A stretch of DNA of 64,000 nt from Clostridiaceae bacterium Marseille-Q4143 (GCA_018228645.1 CP073693.1:1066001-1130000); one strand, 5' to 3'; numbered from the stretch's first letter, positions 1 through 7,142 are shown. Notes: a model not told the origin generated them from the letters alone. Made by a program: numbers and translations.

Positions 1-54
1 AGCAAAGACATCACGGAAGAAAAGCTCCTTGAGGCATTCAGAAAAGCAGGGTAG
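1..54 (+). CDS. C-terminal tail of a gene cut by the window edge
   Basis: An open frame enters from the left edge and ends at TAG 52-54, giving a 17-residue charged tail (ending EAFRKAG). It is too short to assign a family. A small gene with its own ribosome binding site follows closely on the same strand, so this is probably the last part of an upstream accessory gene. Confidence 0.4.
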   Translation, partial: SKDITEEKLLEAFRKAG

Positions 55-97
55 GTATTAGAGACGATGAAAGAACTTGCAGAGGAGGCGAGAGCGA

Positions 98-301
98 ATG
101 GGAGCGGTAATTTGTCTTAAAAGAATGCCAGAGAATTGCAGAAAATGTCCGTTTGCGAATGAAGATAAGCGGTATTGCATGGTTAGAAAAACTCGCATTA
201 TAGCATGGGAGTTTAGAACGAATCGTATGCCTCTTTGCCCGCTTGAGAACGAGGGAGAGTATTTTACAAGGAAAATGCCACTACTGAAACACAGAAAATA
301 G
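98..301 (+). CDS. small cysteine-rich protein of unknown function
   Basis: A 67-residue basic protein. The ATG at 98 is preferred over the upstream TTG at 77 because AGAGGAGG (81-88) lies 9 bases before it. It has an N-terminal pair C-x2-C, two further cysteines and many Arg/Lys residues, which could bind a metal, but no known zinc-finger pattern is complete. It ends 11 bases before the next gene and probably shares its transcript. Similar short Cys-rich proteins are common in phage and conjugative elements; no function can be given. Confidence 0.5.
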   Translation: MGAVICLKRMPENCRKCPFANEDKRYCMVRKTRIIAWEFRTNRMPLCPLENEGEYFTRKMPLLKHRK

Positions 302-311
302 GAGGTGCATT

Positions 312-692
312 ATGGTTTTCAGAAACGACACCCACGCAGAGGAGTGGGCGGCAGCAATCTACCGGGCAGACGCACACCGGGACGACGATACAGCTAACCC
401 GTACTTCGGGGCGAGCCTCTTTCTTATCACGGCAGTTCCGGGACTTTATGACCGGGTTAAGGAACACATTCACAACGGCTGGGCGGACTATGCGGAAATG
501 CTCGAAATGAACTTATCCAGCGGCGAGAGACTTATTGTTGAGCTGGCCGGGAACTTTTACAACGGCGGTTTCTTCGACGGGTACAAGCCAGCGGACATCA
601 TCGAGAAGCTGGACGCAGACACCGTGGAGCTGGTCGCCAGAGCCTTTGTACTGCGGAGACAGCGCATTGATATGAATACGATTTTCGACTGA
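312..692 (+). CDS. DUF6075-like accessory protein
   Basis: A 126-residue soluble acidic protein, preceded by AGGAGG at 300-305. Its layout (an N-terminal stretch with His and Asp, a central hydrophobic helix, an acidic C-terminus) recalls the DUF6075 family found in Firmicutes mobile elements. That assignment is from memory of the family and is tentative. It sits among other small mobile-element genes on the same strand. There is no signal peptide or membrane segment. Confidence 0.5.
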   Translation: MVFRNDTHAEEWAAAIYRADAHRDDDTANPYFGASLFLITAVPGLYDRVKEHIHNGWADYAEMLEMNLSSGERLIVELAGNFYNGGFFDGYKPADIIEKLDADTVELVARAFVLRRQRIDMNTIFD

Positions 693-810
693 AAAAAGTT
701 GAAAAAATTTCCCGAAAATGGTTGGGTTTCGGAACTCAAAAGAGTATAATATAATTACAGTCAAGGGAAACCAAGACGAGTAAGGTGGCAGGTGCCAGAA
801 AGGAAAAAAC

Positions 811-951
811 ATGGACGAGGAAATGAACTTAGGCGAACAGCTCAGAGAGCTGGCAGAAGAAAACCAGACCAGAAAAATCCTTGAAATCCTCACTACTTGC
901 GAAACACTTGAGGAAGCAAAGGAAAAAGTAAAAGCCCTGCTTAATAAATAA
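811..951 (+). CDS. 46-residue helical protein, unknown
   Basis: A short ORF, mostly charged and probably one or two helices (MDEEMNLGEQL at the start, ending LLNK). A purine-rich AGAAAGGA stretch lies just upstream. It lies between the DUF6075-like gene and a ribbon-helix-helix regulator on the same strand, as is common for tiny genes in conjugative elements. No function is recognised. Confidence 0.45.
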   Translation: MDEEMNLGEQLRELAEENQTRKILEILTTCETLEEAKEKVKALLNK

Positions 952-1061
952 GCAGAGCCTTACCGGAAACAATGTGGGAGCGGTACTTGCCGCCGCTCCT
1001 ATATTGCTTAACAAGTATATCACGCCACGACAGAAAAGGCAAGAGACAGGAGGGGTGAAGA

Positions 1062-1259
1062 TTGGCAAAAATCGGGCGACCTCTCAAGGAAAAGACCGTG
1101 TTATCGCATGATGTCAAAGTCCGTCTTGACGACGAGACCTACGACAGATTGCTCATGTACTGCGGTAAGAACCATGAGAAAGCCGCAGTTATCAGAGAGG
1201 CACTGAAAGCGTTCCTCGATACGGCAGGAGTACCCCGCCGGGAGGACAAGGCAGAGTGA
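1062..1259 (+). CDS. ribbon-helix-helix (CopG/Arc-type) DNA-binding protein
   Basis: A 65-residue protein starting at TTG 1062, chosen because AGGAGGGG sits at the right distance just upstream. Residues about 18-52 (VKVRLDDETYDRLLMYC, then AAVIREALKAFL) fit the beta-strand, helix, helix pattern of CopG/Arc repressors that bind DNA as dimers. The N-terminal GRPLKEK is a typical basic arm. It is probably a copy-number or transfer regulator of the element to which the left edge belongs. Confidence 0.75.
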   Translation: MAKIGRPLKEKTVLSHDVKVRLDDETYDRLLMYCGKNHEKAAVIREALKAFLDTAGVPRREDKAE

Positions 1260-1594
1260 AAAAGACAGGCAGAAAGCCGCAGATTATTTCCGGAACGGAA
1301 AAGACCGAATACCGCCGGAATGGTTCAGAATATTTTCGGAAACACTTGGAACGGGCATGGAATTTCCCAAAATAAATCATTTAACGGTTAATTAAATTAA
1401 CGAGTAACAGAGGGAAGAAACACCTGTATTCGATAGTTTCCGGGGAGAAAACAAAACTATTCCGGCATTTCGGGAGTGCAATAGTTACATAATCGCCCAT
1501 TAGACGGCGAAAACACTACAAAGTAAAGTATAGTAAAGTAAAGGAAAGTAAAGTAGATAATATTTATGCGATAAAGTGGAAAGGAGGTTACACT
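1260..1594. other. intergenic stretch with AT palindrome and AAAGT-type short tandem repeats
   Basis: No gene is seen in these 335 bases. They hold an AT-rich palindromic stretch near 1380-1400 (TTAATTAAATTAA). From about 1519 to 1556 there is a run of imperfect pentamers of the type AAAGT/TAAAG, repeated at least six times. The run lies just upstream of the ribosome binding site of the next gene. It could be an iteron-like protein-binding array or simple slippage sequence. Confidence 0.55.
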
Positions 1595-1909
1595 ATGGCT
1601 CGTAGATTTAATAACACCGCAAAGCGTCCCAATCACCTTACAGCAGAGGAGAAGTGGGAGAGAGAAACCACACAGCTCCGTGCGCTTGCTACCTCGCAGT
1701 TTGGGGAGTATTGCAAAAACCGTTTCAACGTCCCGGAGGTGGAGGAAGCAGAAAAGGCGTTCAAGGAAGCCTTGCAGCAGATTTCAGACCCGGAGCTGAG
1801 AAACACGCTTGACATGGCGACGGGGAAAATCTCATACGCCTATGAAATCTTAGGATTTTGTGCGGGACATTTTGCGCAGGACAGCAGGAGCCGGGCCGCA
1901 TTTTTTTAG
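1595..1909 (+). CDS. hypothetical protein, probably cut at its 3' end
   Basis: A 104-residue charged, largely helical protein with a clear AAAGGAGG ribosome binding site before ATG 1595. No family is recognised. The frame ends in a T7 tract (SRAAFF, then TAG), directly before sequence of lower GC that belongs to the cassette array. The true C-terminus may therefore have been replaced at a recombination joint near 1900-1930. Confidence 0.5.
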   Translation: MARRFNNTAKRPNHLTAEEKWERETTQLRALATSQFGEYCKNRFNVPEVEEAEKAFKEALQQISDPELRNTLDMATGKISYAYEILGFCAGHFAQDSRSRAAFF

Positions 1910-1951
1910 GCTTATTAGTGATAACCTTAGAAGTACCACAAAGAATTCTAT

Positions 1952-2545
1952 ATGCCGAAGAACAAACCAGAGATTGTAAATGTACCTAAGGCAAATTATA
2001 TTGCAGTTAGAGGAAAAGGCAATCCAAATGAAGAAGGCGGAGCATATCAACAAGCAATCAGTGTTCTATATGCTGTTGCATACACATTAAAAATGAGTTA
2101 CAAGACTGATTATAAAATTGAAGGATTTTTTGAATATGTTGTTCCGCCATTGGAAGGTTTTTGGTGGCAGGATGATGTCGAGAGTGTAGATTATACAAAT
2201 AAGTCTGCTTTCAGCTGGATTTCTGTTATCCGTTTGCCTGATTTCATTTCTAAAGCTGATTTTGACTGGGCGGTAGAAACAGCAACGAAAAAGAAGAAAC
2301 TTGATTGTTCGTCAGCAGAGTATCTTACGATTGATGAGGGATTATGCGTTCAAATTATGCATATAGGTTCTTTTGATAATGAGCCAGCAACTGTTGCTCT
2401 TATGGATACTTATTTAGAACAAAATGGATATGTTAATGATATTAATAAAGATAGGTTGCACCACGAGATTTATATGTCTGATGCAAGAAAGGTTGCCCCA
2501 GAAAAATGGAAAACTGTAATTAGACATCCAATTAAGAAAGCGTAA
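1952..2545 (+). CDS. GyrI-like small-molecule-binding domain protein, N-terminus truncated
   Basis: A 197-residue protein of the GyrI-like / SOUL-SHBP superfamily (PF06445 type). Members bind small ligands, and some protect against gyrase poisons or toxins. Features seen include PKANYIAVRGKGNPN near the start and the LTIDEGLCVQIMHIG segment. In the same frame just upstream of the ATG lie residues KYHKEFY, which resemble the usual N-terminal extension of these proteins, but a stop precedes them at 1928-1930. The normal start has therefore been lost at a joint with the upstream DNA. There is no clear ribosome binding site before 1952, so expression is uncertain. First member of the cassette array. 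Confidence 0.75.
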   Translation: MPKNKPEIVNVPKANYIAVRGKGNPNEEGGAYQQAISVLYAVAYTLKMSYKTDYKIEGFFEYVVPPLEGFWWQDDVESVDYTNKSAFSWISVIRLPDFISKADFDWAVETATKKKKLDCSSAEYLTIDEGLCVQIMHIGSFDNEPATVALMDTYLEQNGYVNDINKDRLHHEIYMSDARKVAPEKWKTVIRHPIKKA

Positions 2546-2591
2546 AATTCTAGTTTATCGAGAAGGCGCAGTGAATGAAAAATCGGAATTT
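2545..2591 (+). repeat. short inter-cassette spacer unit, 47 bp
   Basis: Begins AAATTCTAGTTT at the stop codon of the GyrI-like gene and ends AAAAATCGGAATTT next to the ribosome binding site of the VanZ-like gene. The two ends are an imperfect inverted repeat (AAATTC/GAATTT). The same two end motifs bound the 104-bp units at 3851, 4489 and 5414, but here the terminator/promoter interior is missing. Confidence 0.6.
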
Positions 2592-2606
2592 GGGGAGGTA
2601 AAAAAC

Positions 2607-3200
2607 ATGTATAGAATATATAGTGCACTTATCGAAATTGTTTCGGCAGCTGTTTTTATAATTCCTATTTGGTGCATATATAACAAGTTATGTTTTCATA
2701 GCTGGAAACGAACTATTATTTATATGGTATTTGGGTTTTATTTTACTGCAGTCTTAGCACTTGTAGGCTTTCCTAATATAGCATCTCTGAAAATTGATTT
2801 TGCAGTGAACATTATCCCGTTTTTGGATATGGTTTCGGATTTCATTAATGCTTGTTTGAATATACTTTTATTTGTTCCATTTGGTTTCTTTTTGCCGATA
2901 TTGTGGGATAAATTTAGAAACATTAAAAATATTGCCTTAATGGGATTTATAGCTACAAGTTTAATTGAAATATCACAGATTTTTACTTTTAGAACGAGTG
3001 ATATAAACGATATTATTACAAATACTGTTGGTACTATAATTGGATATTTTATTGTACATAGGATAACTGATAATTTTACGAAGCGAATCTTTTCAAATTC
3101 AAAAATGGGTGACTTTTACATAATATGTGTATCTGTAGCACTTATTATGTTCTTCCTTCAACCATTTATTTCATCATTGTTATGGGAAATGGTGCTGTAA
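2607..3200 (+). CDS. VanZ-like membrane protein
   Basis: A 197-residue protein. ATG 2607 is chosen because GGGGAGGT (2592-2599) lies 7 bases before it; an earlier in-frame GTG at 2571 has no such site. Four to five membrane segments are visible. The VanZ-family signature is present: NILLFVPFGFFLP near the middle, then a Glu-Gln helix (SLIEISQIFTFR) and DINDIITNTVGTIIGY. VanZ of Enterococcus gives low-level teicoplanin resistance; most VanZ-like proteins are of unknown role. Single-gene member of the cassette array. Confidence 0.85.
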   Translation: MYRIYSALIEIVSAAVFIIPIWCIYNKLCFHSWKRTIIYMVFGFYFTAVLALVGFPNIASLKIDFAVNIIPFLDMVSDFINACLNILLFVPFGFFLPILWDKFRNIKNIALMGFIATSLIEISQIFTFRTSDINDIITNTVGTIIGYFIVHRITDNFTKRIFSNSKMGDFYIICVSVALIMFFLQPFISSLLWEMVL

Positions 3201-3233
3201 CTTCCCGTTTTTGAAACTGAGAAATTTGAATTT
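3199..3233 (+). repeat. short inter-cassette spacer unit, 35 bp
   Basis: Starts AACTTCCCGTTTTTGAAACT at the VanZ-like stop codon and ends GAAATTTGAATTT, just before GGAGG (3236-3240). It matches the ends of the longer units loosely (AACTTC as in the copy at 5414, and ACTGA). It is the most divergent spacer of the series. Confidence 0.45.
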
Positions 3234-3249
3234 GTGGAGGATAACTATT

Positions 3250-3852
3250 GTGGATAAAGCAATTATTTATATACATGGAAAAGGTGGTAATGCTGAAGAA
3301 GCTATTCATTACAAACCGCTCTTTAGTAATTGTGATGTGATTGGTCTCGACTATACTGCACAGTTTCCATGGGAAGCAAAAGAAGAATTTCCATTACTTT
3401 TTAATTCAATTTATAGAAACTACAAGACTGTTGAAGTAATTGCCAATAGCATTGGAGCGTATTTTGCTATCAATGCCTTATCAAATCAGCAAATAGAGAA
3501 AGCATATTTTATTTCGCCCGTTGTAGATATGGAAAGGCTTATTGCTGATATGATGATTTGGGCAAATGTTACAGAGGATGAACTCAAAGAGAAAAAAGAA
3601 ATTCAGACAACCTTTGGAGAGACTCTTTCATGGGATTATCTTTGCTATGCAAGAGAAAATCCTATTATATGGGAAATCCCAACGCACATTTTGTATGGTG
3701 AAAAAGATAATCTTACCGCTTATGGAACGATATTTGAATTTGTACAGAGGACTAATTCAACACTTTCTATTATGAAAAATGGAGAGCATTGGTTTCATAC
3801 GGATGAACAAATGAAATTTCTTGATGAATGGATAATAAAATCTTCCAAATAA
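3250..3852 (+). CDS. small alpha/beta hydrolase
   Basis: A 200-residue alpha/beta hydrolase. GTG 3250 is taken as start because GGAGG (3236-3240) is 9 bases upstream. Residues KAIIYIHGKGGNAEEA carry the His-Gly oxyanion motif. The nucleophile elbow is ANSIGA, with Ala for the first Gly of GxSxG. The acid is probably the Asp of YGEKDN and the catalytic His lies in GEHWFH near the C-terminus. The short, lid-less form resembles YdeN/RBBP9-type esterases; the substrate is unknown. Third gene of the array. Confidence 0.75.
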   Translation: MDKAIIYIHGKGGNAEEAIHYKPLFSNCDVIGLDYTAQFPWEAKEEFPLLFNSIYRNYKTVEVIANSIGAYFAINALSNQQIEKAYFISPVVDMERLIADMMIWANVTEDELKEKKEIQTTFGETLSWDYLCYARENPIIWEIPTHILYGEKDNLTAYGTIFEFVQRTNSTLSIMKNGEHWFHTDEQMKFLDEWIIKSSK

Positions 3853-3954
3853 ATTCAAGTTTACAGAACTGAATCAAAAGAGCTCGAAGGAGCTCTTTTT
3901 CCTTTTTTATAATAGTATCATTATGGTATAATAGAGACATTAAAATCGGAATTT
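3851..3954 (+). repeat. 104-bp terminator-promoter cassette spacer, copy A
   Basis: Begins AAATTCAAGTTTACAG at the hydrolase stop codon and ends AAAATCGGAATTT before the next gene. Inside is a hairpin, AAAGAGCTC-GAAG-GAGCTCTTT, followed by a T-rich tract (intrinsic terminator). After it comes TGGTATAAT, an extended -10 promoter element with a weak AT-rich -35. The gene to the left is thus closed off and the gene to the right gets its own promoter. Copies B (4489) and C (5414) are the same length. Confidence 0.9.
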
Positions 3955-3973
3955 TTGAGGAGATAGATATAAA

Positions 3974-4489
3974 ATGACCTTCCAATTAGTTTGTATAGAA
4001 CCAAAAGAATTAACGCAATACAAGGCGGATATGCAGGAAGCATTTCAGAAAGGTTTTGAAGATGCTTTTGGGAAAACAGATGCTGTTATTCTGCCTGAAA
4101 AGGACATTGACCAGTCGCTGAATGCGGAGGGTTCTGCTGTCTATAAAGCCGTTGTCGATGGAGAAATGGTGGGCGGTGCTGTTGTTATTATCAATGAGAG
4201 TACACAGCATAACCATCTTGACCTGCTTTTTGTAAAGAACGGAGTTCAAAGCAATGGTATCGGTAAGAAGATATGGTTTGAATTGGAACGAATATATCCG
4301 AACACGAAAGTATGGGAAACCTGTACGCCGTACTTTGATAAGCGCAACATTCATTTTTATGTGAATGTCTGCGGCTTTCATATTACAGAATTTTTTAATG
4401 AAAAACATCCTATGCCGGATACACCGGACGATTTTGTCGGTGATGGCAATGAGGGAATGTTTGCGTTTAAGAAGCAAATGCGTTTATGA
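3974..4489 (+). CDS. GNAT family N-acetyltransferase
   Basis: A 171-residue GNAT acetyltransferase that would move an acetyl group from acetyl-CoA to an unknown amine. The acetyl-CoA-binding strand and loop are visible as LDLLFVKNGVQSNGIGKKIW (a Q-x-x-G-I-G variant of motif A), followed by a C-terminal GF-x-ITEFF strand. GAGGAG lies upstream of the ATG. It is flanked on both sides by 104-bp spacer units, so it is a self-contained transcription unit. Confidence 0.85.
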   Translation: MTFQLVCIEPKELTQYKADMQEAFQKGFEDAFGKTDAVILPEKDIDQSLNAEGSAVYKAVVDGEMVGGAVVIINESTQHNHLDLLFVKNGVQSNGIGKKIWFELERIYPNTKVWETCTPYFDKRNIHFYVNVCGFHITEFFNEKHPMPDTPDDFVGDGNEGMFAFKKQMRL

Positions 4490-4592
4490 AATTCAAGTTT
4501 ACAGAACTGAATCAAAAGAGCTCGAAGGAGCTCTTTTTCCTTTTTTATAATAGTATCATTATGGTATAATAGAGACATTAAAATCGGAATTT
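4489..4592 (+). repeat. 104-bp terminator-promoter cassette spacer, copy B
   Basis: Appears base-for-base the same as copy A at 3851 over its 104 bp: AAATTCAAGTTT start, GAGCTC hairpin plus T-tract, extended -10 TGGTATAAT, AAAATCGGAATTT end. It starts at the last base of the GNAT stop codon and ends 18 bases before the DUF3784 start. Different genes on each side with an unchanged spacer indicate recent spread or frequent recombination of this unit. Confidence 0.9.
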
Positions 4593-4610
4593 GAAGCGGA
4601 GGTATGTATT

Positions 4611-4946
4611 ATGAATATAGGATTTTGGTCGTGTATAATTTTGGTAATACCATTTCTGATTATAGGTGTGTTATTTGCGATTTTTAAGGAAAAAGCAGCA
4701 AAATTTGTTTCAGGATTTAATTCATTTTCTAAAGAAGAACAGGCATTGTATGATAAAGCTCATATCTCTCGTGATATAAGAAATCAGTGCTTTATGTGGG
4801 CTATTATAATGTTGGCAGGAGCATTATTATCCTGCTTTTTAACCCCATATATAGCTATACCAACCTATATTATTTGGTTAGTTCTGTTTTTTAGAGAAGT
4901 CCACTTTGATAATCATAAAGCGTTTGAAAAATATTTATTAAAGTAA
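4611..4946 (+). CDS. DUF3784 family small membrane protein
   Basis: A 111-residue protein with three hydrophobic segments (residues about 5-25, 65-82, 84-95) and a soluble loop containing FNSFSKEEQALYDKA, typical of the DUF3784 family in Clostridia. GGAGG lies 8 bases before ATG 4611. Function unknown. It is preceded by spacer copy B and followed by a short spacer. Confidence 0.85.
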   Translation: MNIGFWSCIILVIPFLIIGVLFAIFKEKAAKFVSGFNSFSKEEQALYDKAHISRDIRNQCFMWAIIMLAGALLSCFLTPYIAIPTYIIWLVLFFREVHFDNHKAFEKYLLK

Positions 4947-4965
4947 ATTCCAGTTTGACGGAGTA
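4945..4965 (+). repeat. minimal inter-cassette spacer unit
   Basis: AAATTCCAGTTTGACGGAG starts at the DUF3784 stop codon. It contains the CGGAG that serves as ribosome binding site for the next gene. It matches the left end of the other spacers (AAATTC, then AGTTT) and nearly matches the unit at 6066 (AAATTCCAGTTTGTCGAAG). Confidence 0.6.
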
Positions 4966-4971
4966 ATGGAT

Positions 4972-5415
4972 ATGAAAATCCGAGAAGTGAATGAGAATAA
5001 AAAGCAATTTATAGCATTATTGTTATTAGCTGATGAGCAGGAAAATATGATTGATCGCTATCTTGAAAAAGGTACTATGTATGTACTTGAAGATGGTAAT
5101 ATAAAAGCTGAATGTGTTGTCACTGATGAAGATAATGGAATACTTGAAATAAAAAATATTGCAGTCGATCCTCAGAATCAAGGAAAGGGCTATGGGAAAG
5201 CACTAATTGATTTTCTTGTCAGTAAATATGCAGATGAATATTCTGTTTTGCAGGTTGGAACAGGTGATAGTCCATTGACGATACCATTTTATGAAAAATG
5301 TGGATTTGTTCGGTCTCACAAGATTCCGAATTTCTTTACGGACAATTATGACCACCCAATTTATGAGGGCGGTGTACAATTAATAGATATGGTATATTTA
5401 CAAAGACATATATAA
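4972..5415 (+). CDS. GNAT family N-acetyltransferase
   Basis: A 147-residue GNAT enzyme. ATG 4972 is preferred over ATG 4966 because CGGAG (4959-4963) is only 2 bases from the latter. Motif A is well preserved (IAVDPQNQGKGYGKALIDFL, the Q-x-x-G-x-G acetyl-CoA loop). Motif B follows (PFYEKCGFVRSHKIPNFF). The C-terminal YDHPIYEGGVQLIDMVYL is usual in this clostridial subgroup. Substrate unknown. The spacer upstream lacks a promoter, so it probably depends on the DUF3784 transcript. Confidence 0.85.
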   Translation: MKIREVNENKKQFIALLLLADEQENMIDRYLEKGTMYVLEDGNIKAECVVTDEDNGILEIKNIAVDPQNQGKGYGKALIDFLVSKYADEYSVLQVGTGDSPLTIPFYEKCGFVRSHKIPNFFTDNYDHPIYEGGVQLIDMVYLQRHI

Positions 5416-5517
5416 CTTCAAGTTTACAGAACTGAATCAAAAGAGCTCGAAGGAACTCTTTTTCCTTTTTTATAATAGTATCATTATGGTATAATAGAGA
5501 CATTAAAATCGGAAATT
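5414..5517 (+). repeat. 104-bp terminator-promoter cassette spacer, copy C
   Basis: Same length and layout as copies A and B. It differs at a few bases: AACTTC at the left end, GGAACTC in the right arm of the terminator stem, GGAAATT at the right end. The terminator T-tract and the extended -10 TGGTATAAT are kept. It lies between the second GNAT gene and the flavodoxin-like gene. Confidence 0.9.
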
Positions 5518-5530
5518 GGAGGATACACGC

Positions 5531-6055
5531 ATGAAAATTGTAATCATTAATGGAAGTGCCAGAAAAGGAAATACGCTGGCAGCAATCAATGCATTTATAA
5601 AAGGAGCGTCAGAAAAGAATAAAATTGAAATCATTGAACCCGACAAACTCAACATTGCACCATGCAAGGGATGTGGTGTCTGTCAATGCTCTAAGGGATG
5701 CGTCGATAAGGATGATACAAATTCTACCATTGATAAAATTGCTGCCGCAGATATGATTCTTTTTGCTACACCAGTTTATTGGTGGGGAATGTCAGCACAA
5801 TTGAAACTTATCATTGATAAGTGCTACTGCCGTGGATTGCAGTTAAAAAACAAAAAAGTTGGCACAATTGTTGTAGGTGGTTCTCCCGTAGGCAGCATCC
5901 AGTATGAGCTGATTGATAAGCAGTTTGACTGTATGGCAAAATATCTTTCATGGGATATGCTTTTCAAAAAATCATATTATGCAACAGCCAGAGATGAACT
6001 TGAAAAAAATAAGGATTCCATGAACGAACTTGAGTGGATTGGAAAAAATTTATAA
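5531..6055 (+). CDS. NAD(P)H-dependent flavin oxidoreductase (flavodoxin fold)
   Basis: A 174-residue protein of the NADPH-dependent FMN reductase / iron-sulfur flavoprotein family. ATG 5531 follows GGAGG (5518-5522). The FMN phosphate loop is IINGSARKGNT near the start. A CKGCGVCQCSKGC cluster at about residues 46-58 suggests a compact Fe-S site. ATPVYWWGMSAQLKLIIDK is the usual flavin-binding/dimer segment. It probably reduces quinones, nitro compounds or flavin. Last gene of the array. Confidence 0.85.
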   Translation: MKIVIINGSARKGNTLAAINAFIKGASEKNKIEIIEPDKLNIAPCKGCGVCQCSKGCVDKDDTNSTIDKIAAADMILFATPVYWWGMSAQLKLIIDKCYCRGLQLKNKKVGTIVVGGSPVGSIQYELIDKQFDCMAKYLSWDMLFKKSYYATARDELEKNKDSMNELEWIGKNL

Positions 6056-6065
6056 AGCACACACC

Positions 6066-6157
6066 AAATTCCAGTTTGTCGAAGTAATCCAAATACGGAT
6101 TGGGCAAAAATGGTTTAGCAGTCACAGGTTCTAACCCTGTGGCTGCCTTTTCTTTTT
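6066..6157 (+). terminator. terminal spacer unit and intrinsic terminator with T-arm-like loop
   Basis: AAATTCCAGTTTGTCGAAG (from 6066) is the last spacer-type motif. About 45 bases on, an 11-bp stem (6118-6128 with 6136-6146) closes a TTCTAAC loop and is followed by a pyrimidine/T tract (6147-6157), an intrinsic terminator. The stem-loop closely resembles a tRNA T-arm plus acceptor 3' strand, but there is no matching 5' tRNA half. It ends the plus-strand array; minus-strand genes begin beyond it. Confidence 0.6.
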
Positions 6158-6195
6158 CATGATACATAAATTTATACTTAAACCAGCGTAATCAT

Positions 6196-6483
6196 CTACA
6201 CCGATAATATTTCAAATAAATGACCACATATTACTCCAATGGCATATTCGATGATATCCCACAATTTCAATATCATACAGCTTACAGCAAGAACAAACAC
6301 TGCTATTCCAAAATTTTGCCACTGTTGCAATGACAAAGCAATCACTGCGCACATTATGAAAATTGCATTAACCAGAACCGCTGCCAGATAATGTATTTTC
6401 GATAAGATACTGACTGTAAAAGATAAAGCAATCAAAATCACCATCACTGGCAATACAATCAATTTTGTAAATATTTTTAACAT
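6196..6483 (-). CDS. CD1845-like small membrane protein of conjugative elements
   Basis: A 95-residue hydrophobic protein. The inner ATG at 6483 is chosen because GAGGAGG (6493-6499) abuts the earlier ATG at 6492 but is 9 bases from this one. The start MLKIFTKLIVLPVMVILIAL matches the pattern of the CD1845 family (compare the gene at 30214), which normally follows virD4 in Tn1549-like elements. Here it follows a repA remnant directly, so DUF3801 and virD4 have been deleted between them. Role unknown. Confidence 0.6.
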   Translation of the reverse strand: MLKIFTKLIVLPVMVILIALSFTVSILSKIHYLAAVLVNAIFIMCAVIALSLQQWQNFGIAVFVLAVSCMILKLWDIIEYAIGVICGHLFEILSV

Positions 6484-6541
6484 TTTATGCATCCTCCTCT
6501 TTTCTGACTTATTTCCCAGATGCTGATCAAACAGCCAATTA

Positions 6542-7012
6542 TTATTTATCATTTGCGGCGTACTGCGGTAGGTCATGATTTACTTCTGCCTGATAATAAC
6601 CGCTGATGGTACTCGGTGCATTAAACAATGCCGCCAGCAGATATTTTTTGATATTATGTATTTTTGAAGTATTCTTTCTCATACAGTCCATCGCATATTC
6701 TACGTGGAACATATTCAGTTTCAAAAATTTACTTCTGACCAGTTCCGCCGGATATTCGCCAGATGCAACAATGATAGACTTATTCTTACAAAGAACAGTT
6801 TCCAGAATCAGATCAAAGATACCTGTCAGCAGTTCCCTGTCATAAGGGTACCGCTCTAAGAGAATGTCCAGTTCAATATTCTCTTTGATTATTTCCGTGT
6901 ATGCTTCCACATCGAATCCTATCCCATCATTTCCCGATATGATATGATTAGATTCAGTATTACTTAACTCAGTATTATTTATATTATTCTTATTAGTGTG
7001 TAATTTTTTCAC
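6542..7012 (-). pseudogene. repA/DUF6017 replication protein remnant (C-terminal part)
   Basis: This frame matches the C-terminal half of the intact RepA-like protein at 18545-19441: PAELVRSKFLKLN, YAMDCMRKNTS, NIKKYLLAALFNAPSTI against PAEVVKSRFMKLD, YVMDCMKDNTT, NIKKYLLAALYNAPTTI. The N-terminal winged-helix domain of about 100 residues is absent, and no ribosome binding site is evident at the apparent start. It is a relic of a second conjugative element lying in the opposite orientation. Confidence 0.75.
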
Positions 7013-7142
7013 TTCTGAGCATCCTGGATCATAAACTGTTTCAGATATGGTTATTTTTGTTAATTATATTCTATATCCTGTTTTCACGATCTGGCAATGT
7101 AATTTTAGCACTATGGTTAGTATATCCAAAGCAGAATAAAAC

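Noticed and set aside
3851..5517. The three 104-bp repeats as a CRISPR array
   Set aside because: Repeats are too long, spacing is gene-sized and irregular, the intervening DNA is coding, and no cas genes are present.
6118..6157. A tRNA gene 3' end (T-arm GGTTCTAACCC and acceptor strand)
   Set aside because: No 5' half, anticodon arm or D-arm fits upstream, and the full stem with T tract is explained as an intrinsic terminator.
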